This document shows, piece by piece, positions 1 to 9,229 of a stretch of DNA of 64,000 nucleotides. The notes beneath the pieces were generated by a model. It had not been told where the DNA came from, did no database searches, and saw only the letters and a list, made by a program, of their open reading frames with translations. A program made the translations under genes and the position numbers. Each line of letters opens with the position of its first letter. The stretch's first letter is position 1. Origin of the DNA: CAXSEF01 sp964236695 (GTDB taxonomy: Bacteria; Pseudomonadota; Alphaproteobacteria; Acetobacterales; Acetobacteraceae); assembly GCA_964236695.1 (NCBI GenBank), contig CAXSFU010000006.1, positions 1 to 64,000 of the forward strand. The letters run 5' to 3'.

Positions 1-48
1 TTTCCAAAGACGAGCCTTTGGCAGCGCTTGAGGCAGAGCCTCGACCTT
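1..48. repeat. Family A repeat, truncated by window edge
   Basis: The sequence carries the family A signature: a CCAAAG...CTTTGG hairpin followed by GAGGCAGAGCCTC. The 428 bases before the first gene hold this fragment and a family B element; I see no gene or RNA in them. Confidence 0.6.
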
Positions 49-116
49 ACCCTCTCCTGGCGGCTGTAATGGACCTACTAACCCCGGTCTGCTGCGCGAA
101 GGCGGGAAGCAAGCAT

Positions 117-231
117 GTTCTTTCTTGAAAGAAAGAACCAAAGAACTTTGACCCCTCAAGCTCCGCAGCCGCCCGCCTGCTCGGAACCCCAAGGCAAAGT
201 CTTTTTGCTTCTTTTTCTTCAGAAAAAGAAG
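117..231 (+). repeat. Family B two-hairpin element, copy 1
   Basis: The left hairpin (117-138) has arms GTTCTTTCTT and AAGAAAGAAC around a 2-base loop. The right hairpin (208-231) has arms CTTCTTTTTCT and AGAAAAAGAAG. A GC-rich, copy-specific centre of about 70 bases separates them. The same architecture occurs seven times in the window. The function is not known to me; terminator or mobile-repeat roles are both possible. Confidence 0.9.
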
Positions 232-428
232 AGTCTCGCTGTTCTGCCTGCCCCAGTGATCTTGGCGCCGAACCCATGACAACCTGCAGCACCCTGGAAA
301 GACTAGGGCGATTGTTCCCGGAAGCGTGTTCGTCCGGGCACGGTTTCGCCCCGGTCGTGCCCAGGTTTCGCCACGCTGGCCGCCCATGTTCTCTTCCTCG
401 GCGACAGGTCCTGCCGCTGCCAACGAGG

Positions 429-791
429 ATGAGCCAGATGGTCTGCGCTTCGCGTCTTCTGCTGATTGCCCCCGTGCTGGCTGGCATGGCGTTCGCGCCG
501 GCAGCCCAGGCGCAGTACCGGGGCGGCTATGGTGGCGGATACCACGGCGGCTACGGCGGGTTCCACGGCGGCGGCTACGGCGGCCGGGGCTACTACGGCG
601 GTCGCGGCTACGGGCGCGGCTTCGGCTTCGGCCCGGGCATCGTCGCCGGCGCCCTGCTCGGCATCGCCGGCGGCGCCGCCCTCGGCTACGCGGTCGCCCC
701 GCCGCCGGTGTATTACGCCCCCCCGCCGGTCGTCTACGCGCCTCCGCCCGTCTACTATGCGGCGCCGCCGGCCTACTACCCGGGATACTGA
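429..791 (+). CDS. Glycine/tyrosine-rich secreted protein
   Basis: Predicted exported protein of 120 residues. The chosen ATG gives a clean signal peptide: a short polar N-terminus, a hydrophobic stretch to about residue 22, and a likely cut after AQA. The mature part starts with about 40 residues of GGY/GGF/GRGY repeats, then a small hydrophobic glycine/alanine segment (GIVAGALLGIAGGAALGY), then a proline/tyrosine tail of PPPVYY-type repeats. Such low-complexity proteins are common in alphaproteobacteria, but their role is generally unknown. An ATG three codons later is an equally possible start. I cannot assign a function beyond surface or periplasmic location. Confidence 0.6.
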   Translation: MSQMVCASRLLLIAPVLAGMAFAPAAQAQYRGGYGGGYHGGYGGFHGGGYGGRGYYGGRGYGRGFGFGPGIVAGALLGIAGGAALGYAVAPPPVYYAPPPVVYAPPPVYYAAPPAYYPGY

Positions 792-829
792 TGCCGGCAG
801 CCGGTTGTCCTGACAAGTCAGGACAGGAA

Positions 830-1067
830 GGCCAGGGGCTCTGCCCCTGGACCCCGCCAAAGGCCGAGCCTTTGGAATCCACTCTTTAAGTAAGGCCGGT
901 CCAGGGGCGGCTCCCTCCGGTGGCCTTTCCAACGATCCAAGTGGATCGTCGGAACCTTTGGCCACCTCCGCCTGGCGGGTCTGGGCGTAGCCTGCCAAAG
1001 GTTCCAATGGCCTGCTTGGGCCATTGGAATGGCAGGCGGAGGGAGAGCCCAGCCTTGCTTGCTTCAC
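830..1067. repeat. Family A repeat, long copy with two inner stems
   Basis: Fills most of the 320-base gap between the glycine-rich gene and bcp; nothing else is seen there. It contains the CCAGGGGC/GCCCCTGG hairpin, a stem at 919-966 (ACGATCCA against TGGATCGT, with closing GGTGGCC/GGCCACC) and a second stem at 992-1035 (TTCCAATGGCC against GGCCATTGGAA). The two inner stems share a layout but differ by paired substitutions. Confidence 0.85.
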
Positions 1068-1111
1068 CCATCCAAGGTTTCCGGCCCTTGGCCTGACCCC
1101 AGCACTCGGCG

Positions 1112-1576
1112 TCACCCTAGTGCCGCCGCCGCCTCCGCCACGTCCCGGGCGTGCCCCGCGACCTTCACCGCCGGCCAGACCCGGGCGATGACGCCCGCGC
1201 TGTCCACCAGGAACGTCGCCCGCAGCATCCCCATGTATGTCCGGCCATACATCGATTTCTCCGCCCACACCCCATAGGCGTCGGACAGCCCGCCCGGGTC
1301 CGACGCCAGCGGGAACGTCAGCCTGTGCCGCGCCGCGAACTTCTCGATCGCCGCCAGCGGATCGCGCGAAACCCCGATCACGTCCACGCCGAGGCCGCCG
1401 AACCGCGGCATCGCCTCCTGGAACGCGCACGCCTGCTTCGTGCAGCCCGGCGTGTCCGCCTTCGGATAGAAGTACAGCACGTAGGGCCGCCCCGCGAGCG
1501 CTGCGGAGCTTGCGGTCCGCCCGCCGCTGGCCGCCATCTCGAACGGCGGCGCCGTGTCGCCCTGTGCCAGCATCGT
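1112..1576 (-). CDS. bcp: Thioredoxin-dependent peroxiredoxin (Bcp type)
   Basis: Cytoplasmic peroxidase that reduces hydrogen peroxide and organic hydroperoxides with electrons from thioredoxin. The 154-residue product has the usual Bcp length. The active-site motif DTPGCTKQACAFQE holds the peroxidatic Cys and, five positions later, the resolving Cys of the E. coli Bcp-type arrangement. The chosen ATG is preceded by GGAAGGA at good spacing; the frame stays open upstream, but that extension has no homologous look. It lies downstream of glnE on the same strand, separated by a family B element, so it probably has its own promoter. Confidence 0.93.
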   Translation of the reverse strand, partial: TMLAQGDTAPPFEMAASGGRTASSAALAGRPYVLYFYPKADTPGCTKQACAFQEAMPRFGGLGVDVIGVSRDPLAAIEKFAARHRLTFPLASDPGGLSDAYGVWAEKSMYGRTYMGMLRATFLVDSAGVIARVWPAVKVAGHARDVAEAAAALG

Positions 1577-1775
1577 GTCGGTCCTTCCCTGCTGGCGCCG
1601 AGGATGGCGGCAATCCCCGCCCGGCTCCAGCCACGCCGTCAGGCAGCGCAGGAGCGCCGCCCGGCCCACCGCACCGGCCCGGGCAGGAAACGATGGCGCC
1701 GGACTGCCCTGCCGGACGCCAAGCCTGGAGCCTGTCATGAACCTGCCAGCTCCGATGTGCCGCGCAAGAAAGCAT

Positions 1776-1892
1776 GTTCTTTCTTGAAAGAAAGAACCAA
1801 AGAACTTTTGCCCATTGGGCTCCGGGGCCGCCCGCGCACCCGGAACCCCATGTACAAAAGTCTTTTTGCTTCTTTTTCTTCAGAAAAAGAAG
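1776..1892 (+). repeat. Family B two-hairpin element, copy 2
   Basis: Left hairpin at 1776-1797 and right hairpin at 1869-1892, both perfect. It occupies the 357-base gap between the glnE stop and the bcp start. Nothing else is seen in the gap except the bcp ribosome binding site. Confidence 0.9.
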
Positions 1893-1933
1893 ACCCTTGC
1901 CTTCCTGCCTGGAAAACCGAGTGGCTGCGAAGT

Positions 1934-4900
1934 TCATAACAGCCTCTGGTCTCCGACCACCCCCACCCGGCGAACGAACACCGCGCGCACCGCCTCTCCC
2001 AGCGCGGCCATCCGGTCCTGCAGGGCCGCCTCCAGTCCCTTGCCCGCGTCGTCCACCTCCAGCGACGCCGACAGCAGCGCGAGCGCCGGCCCCGGCAGCG
2101 CGTCGGGCAGCCGAGCGCCCACAGCGATGCGCAGCAGCCCCTGCACCTGCCGCCAGACGTGGTCCGCCTGCACCAGCACCGCCGTGTCCGCGGCATCGAG
2201 CAGCCCGGCCGCGGCCAGGGCGTGCAGCGCCTCCGTGGTGTTGGTCCGGCACACGTCTGGATGGCTGGCGGCGTGGGCGAGCTGCAGCGCCTGGGCGACG
2301 AACTCGACCTCCATCAGCCCGCCGCGCCGATGCTTGACGTCCCACGCCCCGGCCGGCGGCAGCTCGCGCGCCAGGCGCGACCGCATCGCCGCCGCATCCG
2401 CCAGCACGCTGCCGGCCGGCGTACGCGCCGCGCCCGGGGCCGCCCTTCCCCCAACTGTCCCGCCTGCGACCGCCCCTCCCGCGACCGGCCCGCCCGCCCC
2501 GCCGGCCGGGCGGGGCGCGGTGGCCAGCGCCGTGCGGATCGCCGCCTCCACTGCCGCGCGCAGCCCCGGCGCCGCCGCGACCACCCGCGCCCGGGTCAGC
2601 GCCATGCGCTCCCAGGTCCAGGCGTCGGCCGCGTGGTAGCGCCGGAACCCGGCCAGCGAGACCGCCACCGGCCCCTTGTTGCCCGACGGCCGCAGCCGCA
2701 TGTCGACCGCATACAGCGGCCCCTCGCGCCCTGGCGAGGTGAGCGCGGCGACCAGGGCGTGGGCGGCGCGGATGTAGTACTGGCTGACAGGGATGCGCCG
2801 GGCCGAGGCGGGCGCGCCCTTGCCGTCCGGCCCGTCGCTGTCCGCCACGCCCTCCGCGTGGTCGTACACCAGCATCAGGTCGAGGTCCGAGCCCGCCATC
2901 ATCTCGCGCCCGCCGGCCTTGCCCAGCGCGACGACCGCCATGCCGCCGCCCTCGACCGAGCCGTAGCGCCGCCGGTGCTCGCCCAGCACCAGCGGCAGCA
3001 ACGCGTCGAGCACCGCGTCGGCGAGGCGCGAGCGCGCCAGCCCCATCCGGTCCGGGCCGAGCCGGCCCTCGAGCTGGCCGCAGGCAAGGCGGAACTCCTC
3101 GCCGCGCAGGAAGCGCTGCGCCACGCCCAGCGCCGGGTCGAGCGTGTCGGCGTCGCGCAGCTGCAGGGCGAGCGAGCGGGCGGGGTCGGGGTCGACGTCG
3201 TCGGGGCGCAGCAGGCCCTCGATCGCCGACGGCACCGCCTGCAGGTGGTCGGCCAGCGAGGGGGCGGCGCCGAGCACGGTGGCGACGCGGCCGAGCAGCG
3301 CCGGGTTGCGCTCGAACAGCGACAGCAGCTGCACCCCGGCCGGCAGCGCGCACAGCAGGGCGTCGAAGCGCGCCAGCAGCCGGTCCATCGACGGCCCGCC
3401 GGCACCGGCCGCGCCCGCAGCGTCCCCCCCGGCGACCGCTCCCGTGGCCGCCCCGGCAGCGCCGAGGCCACGCCCCGCACCGACGGCGTCGCGGACCGGC
3501 CGGGCCGTGGCGCCGGCAAGGCTGGCGTGCAGGGCGTCGAGCAGGGCAGGGGTGAGCCGGGCGATCAGCGCGCGGGCCCGCTCGGAGCGCAGGGCGCGCG
3601 GCCGCCCGGCGCGCCAGCCGCGCAGGATTTCCACCGCCGCCTCCGGCTGCGCGAAGCCGAGCCCCGCCAGGGCGGAAAGCGTGGCCGGGGCGACGGTCTC
3701 CGCCCCGTCGCCGATGTCGAGCGCGACCGCAGCCTCCAAGGCCGCCGCCTGCACCGATCCGCCGGCCGCGGCACCGTCCTCCCGCCCCGCGCCCGGTCCT
3801 GCCCGGCCCGACCGCGCCGCGTCCACCCTGTCCACGCCTGCCGTCGGCGAACCCTGGACCGCGGGCACGCGGGTGGCCGGCGGCGCGGTCAGCGCGTCGA
3901 ACGCCGAGTGCACCGCGCGCAGCCGCGCCAGCAGCGCGCGCGCCATCGCCGACCCGTCGCCGAACCCCATGAAGGTCGCGAACGCCTCGAAGCCGGGGCG
4001 CGTCGCCGGAAGGCTGTGCGTCTGCCGGTCGGCGATCATCTGCAGCCGGTGCTCGGCGCCCCGCAGCACCCGGTACGCCTCGTCCAGCGCCGCGACCACC
4101 GCGGGCGCGACGTGCCCCGCCCCGGCCAGCAGGTGCAGCGCGGGCAGGGTGCGCGGCTCGCGCAGCCCCGGGTTGCGCCCGCCCCACACCAGCTGCAGCG
4201 TCTGGGCGAGGAACTCGATCTCGCGGATGCCGCCCTGCCCGAGCTTGAGGTCGTGGCCGAGCAGCAGCGCCACGTCGTCGCCCGCGGGTCCGGGTGCCGC
4301 CAGCAGGTCCGGCGCGTCCGGCCGCTTGTGCCGGTCGATGCGCCGCTTCAGGCCGGCGATGTCGGCGATCGCCGCGAAGTCGAGGTGCCTGCGCCACACG
4401 AACGGCCGGATCGCCTCGAGGAACGCCGCCCCCAGCGCCAGGTCGCCCGCCACCGGCCGCGCCTTGATCATCGCCGCGCGCTCCCAGTTCTGCCCCACCC
4501 CCTCGTAGTAGGCGAGCGCGCCCGGCAGCGAGACCGCCGGCGGGCTTGCCGCCGGGTCCGGACGCAGCCTCAGGTCGACGCGGAACACGGTGCCCCCGTC
4601 CTCGCGCGCCTCCATCAGCGACACCAGCCCGCGCGCCAGCCGGTTGAACACCGCGCCGAGGTCGACCCCGTCCCCCCGGTCACCGGCGCGACCCCGCTCA
4701 CGGCCGCGCGCCAAGGGCGCCAGCGAGGAATCGGCGCGGCCGGCGGCGTCGTGGTAGGGGTGTGCGGCCGGGTCGTAGAGCAGCACGAGGTCCACATCGC
4801 TCGAATAGTTCAGTTCGCGGGCGCCCAGCTTGCCCATGCCGAGCACCACGAACCCGCTGCCTGCCCCCAGGTCGCGTCGGCGGAGGCCGCGCGCCGGCGC

Positions 4901-5458
4901 GCTCCCCGGCCCCGCCTGCGCATCGCCCGCCTGCGCATCGCCCGCCTGTGCATCGCCCGCCGCGTCGCGCGGCAGGCGGACCGGGCGCGGCAGGCGCAAC
5001 CCGTCGGCGCGCGCCGCGTGCAGCAGGTGCGACACCGCGAGCCGCAGCGTGGCGTCGGCCAGGTCGCTGAGCGCGCCCGTCACCTGCTCCAGCGTCCACG
5101 CCCCGCCGAGGTCGGCCAGCGCGGTGGCCAGGGCGACGTGCCGCCTGGCCGCGCGCAGCGCCGCCGCCACCACGGCGCGCTCCGCCGTGGGCGACGTCGC
5201 CGCGAGCGCCGCCATCGCCCGCACACGCACCGCCTCCGGCCCGAGCCGCACCAGCCTGCGCACGCAGGCCGGCTCGCGCAACGCCAGCCCGGCGAGATAC
5301 GCGCTGTTGCCGCCGAGGCACGCCAGCATCGCCCGCGGCGCCGCCCGCGCCACCAGCCGCGCTTCCCCGCGCCCCAGCGCCGCGAACTCCGCGAGCAGGC
5401 GCCCGGCCATCTGGGAGTCGGCGGGCGCGGGCCAGCGGTCGGGCAGGACAAAGGCCAT
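1934..5458 (-). CDS. glnE: Bifunctional glutamine synthetase adenylyltransferase/deadenylase
   Basis: Controls glutamine synthetase by adding AMP to a tyrosine or removing it, in response to PII and glutamine. Two nucleotidyltransferase domains are visible. One is near residues 203-225 (LGMGKLGARELNYSSDVDLV), in the half that carries deadenylylation activity. The other is near 840-862 (ALGKAGGREMMAGSDLDLMLVYD), in the adenylylating half. At 1,174 residues it is well above the usual 950-1,000. The excess comes from Ala/Gly-rich linkers, including a GDAQA pentapeptide repeated three times and linkers around residues 500-550, 660-700 and 970-1010. The ATG has a GGAG eight bases upstream. The divergent AsmA-like gene begins only 17 bases away. 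Confidence 0.95.
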   Translation of the reverse strand: MAFVLPDRWPAPADSQMAGRLLAEFAALGRGEARLVARAAPRAMLACLGGNSAYLAGLALREPACVRRLVRLGPEAVRVRAMAALAATSPTAERAVVAAALRAARRHVALATALADLGGAWTLEQVTGALSDLADATLRLAVSHLLHAARADGLRLPRPVRLPRDAAGDAQAGDAQAGDAQAGPGSAPARGLRRRDLGAGSGFVVLGMGKLGARELNYSSDVDLVLLYDPAAHPYHDAAGRADSSLAPLARGRERGRAGDRGDGVDLGAVFNRLARGLVSLMEAREDGGTVFRVDLRLRPDPAASPPAVSLPGALAYYEGVGQNWERAAMIKARPVAGDLALGAAFLEAIRPFVWRRHLDFAAIADIAGLKRRIDRHKRPDAPDLLAAPGPAGDDVALLLGHDLKLGQGGIREIEFLAQTLQLVWGGRNPGLREPRTLPALHLLAGAGHVAPAVVAALDEAYRVLRGAEHRLQMIADRQTHSLPATRPGFEAFATFMGFGDGSAMARALLARLRAVHSAFDALTAPPATRVPAVQGSPTAGVDRVDAARSGRAGPGAGREDGAAAGGSVQAAALEAAVALDIGDGAETVAPATLSALAGLGFAQPEAAVEILRGWRAGRPRALRSERARALIARLTPALLDALHASLAGATARPVRDAVGAGRGLGAAGAATGAVAGGDAAGAAGAGGPSMDRLLARFDALLCALPAGVQLLSLFERNPALLGRVATVLGAAPSLADHLQAVPSAIEGLLRPDDVDPDPARSLALQLRDADTLDPALGVAQRFLRGEEFRLACGQLEGRLGPDRMGLARSRLADAVLDALLPLVLGEHRRRYGSVEGGGMAVVALGKAGGREMMAGSDLDLMLVYDHAEGVADSDGPDGKGAPASARRIPVSQYYIRAAHALVAALTSPGREGPLYAVDMRLRPSGNKGPVAVSLAGFRRYHAADAWTWERMALTRARVVAAAPGLRAAVEAAIRTALATAPRPAGGAGGPVAGGAVAGGTVGGRAAPGAARTPAGSVLADAAAMRSRLARELPPAGAWDVKHRRGGLMEVEFVAQALQLAHAASHPDVCRTNTTEALHALAAAGLLDAADTAVLVQADHVWRQVQGLLRIAVGARLPDALPGPALALLSASLEVDDAGKGLEAALQDRMAALGEAVRAVFVRRVGVVGDQRLL
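4914..4958. repeat. 15-base tandem repeat inside glnE
   Basis: Three in-frame units of GCCTGCGCATCGCCC, the third with one substitution. On the coding strand they give three GDAQA pentapeptides in a linker just before the first nucleotidyltransferase motif of GlnE. Confidence 0.9.
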
Positions 5459-5475
5459 GCCGCAGGCTCCGCACG

Positions 5476-8400
5476 GTGAACGGACGGGGTCAAGCGCCGC
5501 CCGCCCCGGTCACGCCGCCGGCGCTTGCCGCCTCGCCGCGCCTCCGGCCGGCCGACGTGGCCCCGCCGCCGGGCGGGTGGTGGCGCGGCGCGTGGCGCGC
5601 GGCAGGCGGCGACGCGCTGCGCCTGCTGCGCGGCCTGGCGCTGGCCGGGCTGGGTACCGCGCTGCTGCTGCTGGCCGCAGCGGGCGCGCTGGCCTGGCGG
5701 CTTTCGCAGGCCCCGCTGCCGCTCAACTGGCTGGCGCCGCGGGTGGAGGCGGCGGCCCGCGCGCGCGGCGTGCCGCTTTCGCTGTCCGGCCTGGCGCTGG
5801 GCTGGTCCGGGTTCCGCGACCCGGGCGCGCCGCTGCGCGTGATGCTGCGCGACCCGCGCCTGGGTCCGCCGGACCATCCGGTGGCGAGCGCCGCGCGGCT
5901 CGAAGCCAGTCTGGCCCTGCTGCCCCTGGCGTCGGGTCGCGTCGTGCCGGGCGTGGTGTCGCTCGACGCCGCGCGCATCGCGCTGGTGCGCGAGACCGAC
6001 GGCCTGCACCTCGCCGATGGCACTCCCCTGGCGCCGCCCCCGCCGCCCGGCCAGCCCGGCCCGCACGCCGCGGCCTCGCCCGACGACACCGCGCCGCCCC
6101 CCGACGCCGCATCGCCGGGTCCGCCGTCCTGGCTCGCCGGTCTGGACGACCTGCAGGCGACGGACACGCGCGTCACCGTCCTGGACCGCACGCTTGGCGT
6201 GACCTGGGCCGTGTCCGCCCCGCGGGTCACGCTGCGCCGCGAGGCCGCCGGACTGGTCGGCGACGCCTCGGCGACGCTGTCGGTGCAGACCCCGCCCGAC
6301 GCCGTCCCCCCCGACGCCGCCCCGCCCGCGCCCGGCGCCAGCGTCCGGCTGCAGGCCTCCCTGCGCCCCGCGCCGGACCGGCCCGGCTGGAGCGTGGCGC
6401 GCGTGCGCCTGGACCCGCTCGACCCCGCCACGCTCGGCCGCCTGGTGCCCCGGCTCCCGGACGGCCTCGCGACGGCCCTCGCTGGCCTGGACCTGCCGCT
6501 GTCGCTGTCCGCCGAGGCCACCCTCGATCCCGCGCTGTCGCCGCGCCGCTTCGCCGCCACGCTGGACGCGGCCGCCGGCCGCGTGACGGCCGGCGGCGCC
6601 ACCCTCGGCGTGTCCGCCCTGGTTCTGCGCGGCGAGGGCACGCCGGAGCGCGCCACCCTGACCCTGGAGCGGCTGGCGATGGCCGCGCCGCCCGGCGCGC
6701 ACGCCCCGCCTCCCACCTTCTCCGGCACCGCGACCCTGTCCCGCGATCCTTCCGGCCTTCTGGCGCGGACAGAACTCGGCGTCGACCACGCCGACTTCGC
6801 CGAGCTGGCCGACTACTGGCCGCCTGCGATCGCCCGCAGCGCCCAGGCCTGGATCACCCGCAACATCACTGCCGGCACCGCGCACGACGGCCGCTTCGAC
6901 CTGACGCTGCGCGCGGCGGCCGACGGCTCCGACCTGAGCCTGACCGCCGCCACCGGCCAGCTTCTCGCCGACGACGCGACGCTGCACTGGCTCCGCCCGG
7001 TGCCGCCGCTGGAGCACATGCAGGCCCGCATGGTGCTGGAAGGCCCCGACGCCCTGAGCGTGGCCACCCAGGGCGGCATCCAGGACGGTACCAAGCACGG
7101 CACCCAGCACGGCACGGGCACCCCCGCCGCGGCAGGCGCCGCCCGACACGCCTCCCCCGGCGCTGCCGAGGCGGCCGGCGGCGTGCAACTCGGCGCCGGC
7201 CTGGTGCGCATCACCGGCCTGTCCGCCAGGGATCAGGTCGCCGCCATTGGCGTCGACCTGCACGGCGCCGTGCCGGCGCTGGTCCGCCTGCTGTCGCACC
7301 CAAGGCTGCACCTGCTGTCCCGCCACCCTCCCGGCTTCACCTCGCCGCGCGGCCGGTTCGCGACCCGCCTCGACCTCACCGTGCCGCTGGACGCCAACCT
7401 CGACGCCGACCGGATCGGCCTGCGCGCCCGCACCCACGCCACCGGCGTGCACCTGGGCGACGTCGCCGCCGGACAGTCCCTGGACGACGGCACCCTCGAC
7501 CTGGACGTCACCACCGACGGCCTCGCCGCCCGGGGCAGCGCCACCGTGGCCCGCATGCCGGTGCGCCTGACGCTGGACATGGACTTCCGCGCCGGCGGCC
7601 CCGCTCAGGTGGTGCAGAGCGCCACCGTGCGCGCCGACGCCGACGCCGCCCGCCTGGGCGCCGCCGGACTGGACCTCGCCGGCGTGGTGGAAGGTCCCCT
7701 CGACCTGGACGCGCGCTACAGCGAACGCCGCGACGGGCGCGCCACCGTGGCCATCGCCGCCGACCTGTCCGAGGCCGCCCTCGACGTGCCGCTGGGCTGG
7801 AGCAAGCCCGCCGGCCCCGCCGCGGCCGCCCGCGCGGTGCTGCTGCTCGACCACGGCCACCTGCGCGGCGTGCAGGACCTGCGCGCCGACGCGCCCGGCC
7901 TGCTGCTGCGCGGCCGCGCGGAGGCCGGCACCCGCGGCACCGTGCTGCACGTCGAGCGCGCGGTGATCGGCCGCACCGAGGCCGCCGGCACCGTGCGCTT
8001 CCCGCAGCGCCCCGGCGGCGCCGTGCATGCCGACATCGCCGGCCCGGTGCTCGACCTGTCCCCGCTGCTCGACACCCCCGCGGCCCCTGCGGCCCCGGCC
8101 CCGGAGGCCGCCGGCAGCACCGCCCCCGCCGGCACCCTCGCCCAGGTCACGGCGCCCTCCGCCCCGGCGGTCGCCGCGACCACCGGCCGCGCCGGCACGC
8201 CCTGGGTGCTCGACGCGCGCTTCGCCCGGGTGCTGCTGGGCCGCGGCCGCTCGATCGCGCCGGTTTCCGGCCACGCCGAGCACGACGGCCGCAGGCTCGA
8301 CGCCGCGCAGCTGCACGCGGGCGAGGGCGACGGCTCCCTGCTGCTGACCGTCTCCGCCCAATCCCCTCCGGGCCAGTCCCCCTTGGTCCGACCCGCCCCG

Positions 8401-9051
8401 GCCACCACCGTCCCGTCCGCGGACGTTGCCGCCCGGCGCGGCCCGCCGCCCGTCCCCGGCACCGTGCGCCACGTCGAGCTGCAGGCTGCCGACGCCGGCG
8501 CGCTGCTGTCCTCGCTCGACCTCACCGACCAGGTGCGCGGCGGCCGGCTGACCCTGGGCGGCACGCTCGACCAGGACGGCCCCGGCCACCCCGTCGACGC
8601 CACCCTGCGCCTGGACGGGTTCAGCCTGCTCGACGCCCCCGCCGCCGGCCGCGTGCTGCAGGGCGTCACCCTGTTCGGCCTCGTCGACCTGATGCACGGC
8701 CCCGGCCTGCACGTCGGCCGCCTCGACCTGCCGTTCCGCATGGCCGGCCGGGTGATCGACATCCACGACGCGCGCGCCACCAGCGTCTCGCTCGGCGCCA
8801 CCGCCGCCGGCCGCATCGACCTCGCCGCGCACAGCCTCGACATCGCCGGCACGATCGTCCCCGCCTACCTGCCCAACCAGCTTCCCGGCCGCCTGCCGCT
8901 CGTCGGGCGCCTGTTCAGCCCGGAGCCCGGCGGCGGCGTGTTCGCCGCGACCTACACCGTGCGCGGGCCGTTCGACGCCCCGAAGGTGAGCGTGAACCCG
9001 CTGGCGATGCTTGCGCCGGGCTTCGTCCGGAGACTGCTCGGTCTGCCCTGA
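5476..9051 (+). CDS. AsmA/YhdP-like DUF3971 envelope protein
   Basis: Large inner-membrane-anchored periplasmic protein of 1,191 residues. It has one N-terminal membrane segment (about residues 48-72) followed by a long beta-rich region. The end is typical of AsmA-like C-terminal domains: IVPAYLPNQLPGRLP, then a GGGVFAATYTVRGPFDAPKV stretch and NPLAMLAPGFVRRL. YhdP/TamB/AsmA proteins are known to help move phospholipids between the membranes; that role here is by family. Low-complexity Pro/Ala/Thr inserts lie near residues 175-215, 275-290 and 535-565. The GTG start has only a weak ribosome binding site and is back-to-back with glnE; a later in-frame GTG near 5560 is possible. Confidence 0.85.
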   Translation: MNGRGQAPPAPVTPPALAASPRLRPADVAPPPGGWWRGAWRAAGGDALRLLRGLALAGLGTALLLLAAAGALAWRLSQAPLPLNWLAPRVEAAARARGVPLSLSGLALGWSGFRDPGAPLRVMLRDPRLGPPDHPVASAARLEASLALLPLASGRVVPGVVSLDAARIALVRETDGLHLADGTPLAPPPPPGQPGPHAAASPDDTAPPPDAASPGPPSWLAGLDDLQATDTRVTVLDRTLGVTWAVSAPRVTLRREAAGLVGDASATLSVQTPPDAVPPDAAPPAPGASVRLQASLRPAPDRPGWSVARVRLDPLDPATLGRLVPRLPDGLATALAGLDLPLSLSAEATLDPALSPRRFAATLDAAAGRVTAGGATLGVSALVLRGEGTPERATLTLERLAMAAPPGAHAPPPTFSGTATLSRDPSGLLARTELGVDHADFAELADYWPPAIARSAQAWITRNITAGTAHDGRFDLTLRAAADGSDLSLTAATGQLLADDATLHWLRPVPPLEHMQARMVLEGPDALSVATQGGIQDGTKHGTQHGTGTPAAAGAARHASPGAAEAAGGVQLGAGLVRITGLSARDQVAAIGVDLHGAVPALVRLLSHPRLHLLSRHPPGFTSPRGRFATRLDLTVPLDANLDADRIGLRARTHATGVHLGDVAAGQSLDDGTLDLDVTTDGLAARGSATVARMPVRLTLDMDFRAGGPAQVVQSATVRADADAARLGAAGLDLAGVVEGPLDLDARYSERRDGRATVAIAADLSEAALDVPLGWSKPAGPAAAARAVLLLDHGHLRGVQDLRADAPGLLLRGRAEAGTRGTVLHVERAVIGRTEAAGTVRFPQRPGGAVHADIAGPVLDLSPLLDTPAAPAAPAPEAAGSTAPAGTLAQVTAPSAPAVAATTGRAGTPWVLDARFARVLLGRGRSIAPVSGHAEHDGRRLDAAQLHAGEGDGSLLLTVSAQSPPGQSPLVRPAPATTVPSADVAARRGPPPVPGTVRHVELQAADAGALLSSLDLTDQVRGGRLTLGGTLDQDGPGHPVDATLRLDGFSLLDAPAAGRVLQGVTLFGLVDLMHGPGLHVGRLDLPFRMAGRVIDIHDARATSVSLGATAAGRIDLAAHSLDIAGTIVPAYLPNQLPGRLPLVGRLFSPEPGGGVFAATYTVRGPFDAPKVSVNPLAMLAPGFVRRLLGLP

Positions 9052-9120
9052 CGGCAGGCAAGGCCAGGCACAGCCAAAAGCCAAACGCCGGACCTCTGGA
9101 AACCCTCCCTTGGGGACGGC

Positions 9121-9170
9121 ATTCCAAAGGCCCGGCCTTTGGCGGGTCTGGGCAGAGCCCGGCCTTGCTC
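9121..9170. repeat. Family A repeat, short copy
   Basis: Contains CCAAAGG/CCTTTGG and GGGTCTGGGCAGAGCCCGGCCTT modules just upstream of the haloacid dehalogenase ribosome binding site. Confidence 0.75.
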
Positions 9171-9229
9171 CCTCGGGAACCCCCACGCCTCGCGGAGCTT
9201 GCGTTCCCGCCACCCCGGGAGAGACGACG

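Noticed and set aside
117..231. Recurring small frame with MFFLERKNQRT in each family B element
   Set aside because: It arises from the fixed hairpin sequence and its downstream part changes frame and length between copies; I see no ribosome binding site.
303..4397. Very long open frame antisense to glnE and bcp (and others like it at 2159-5479 and 5080-9687)
   Set aside because: GC-rich codon bias leaves antisense frames open. The predicted proteins are Arg/Gly/Pro-rich with no motif, while the opposite strands carry clear families.
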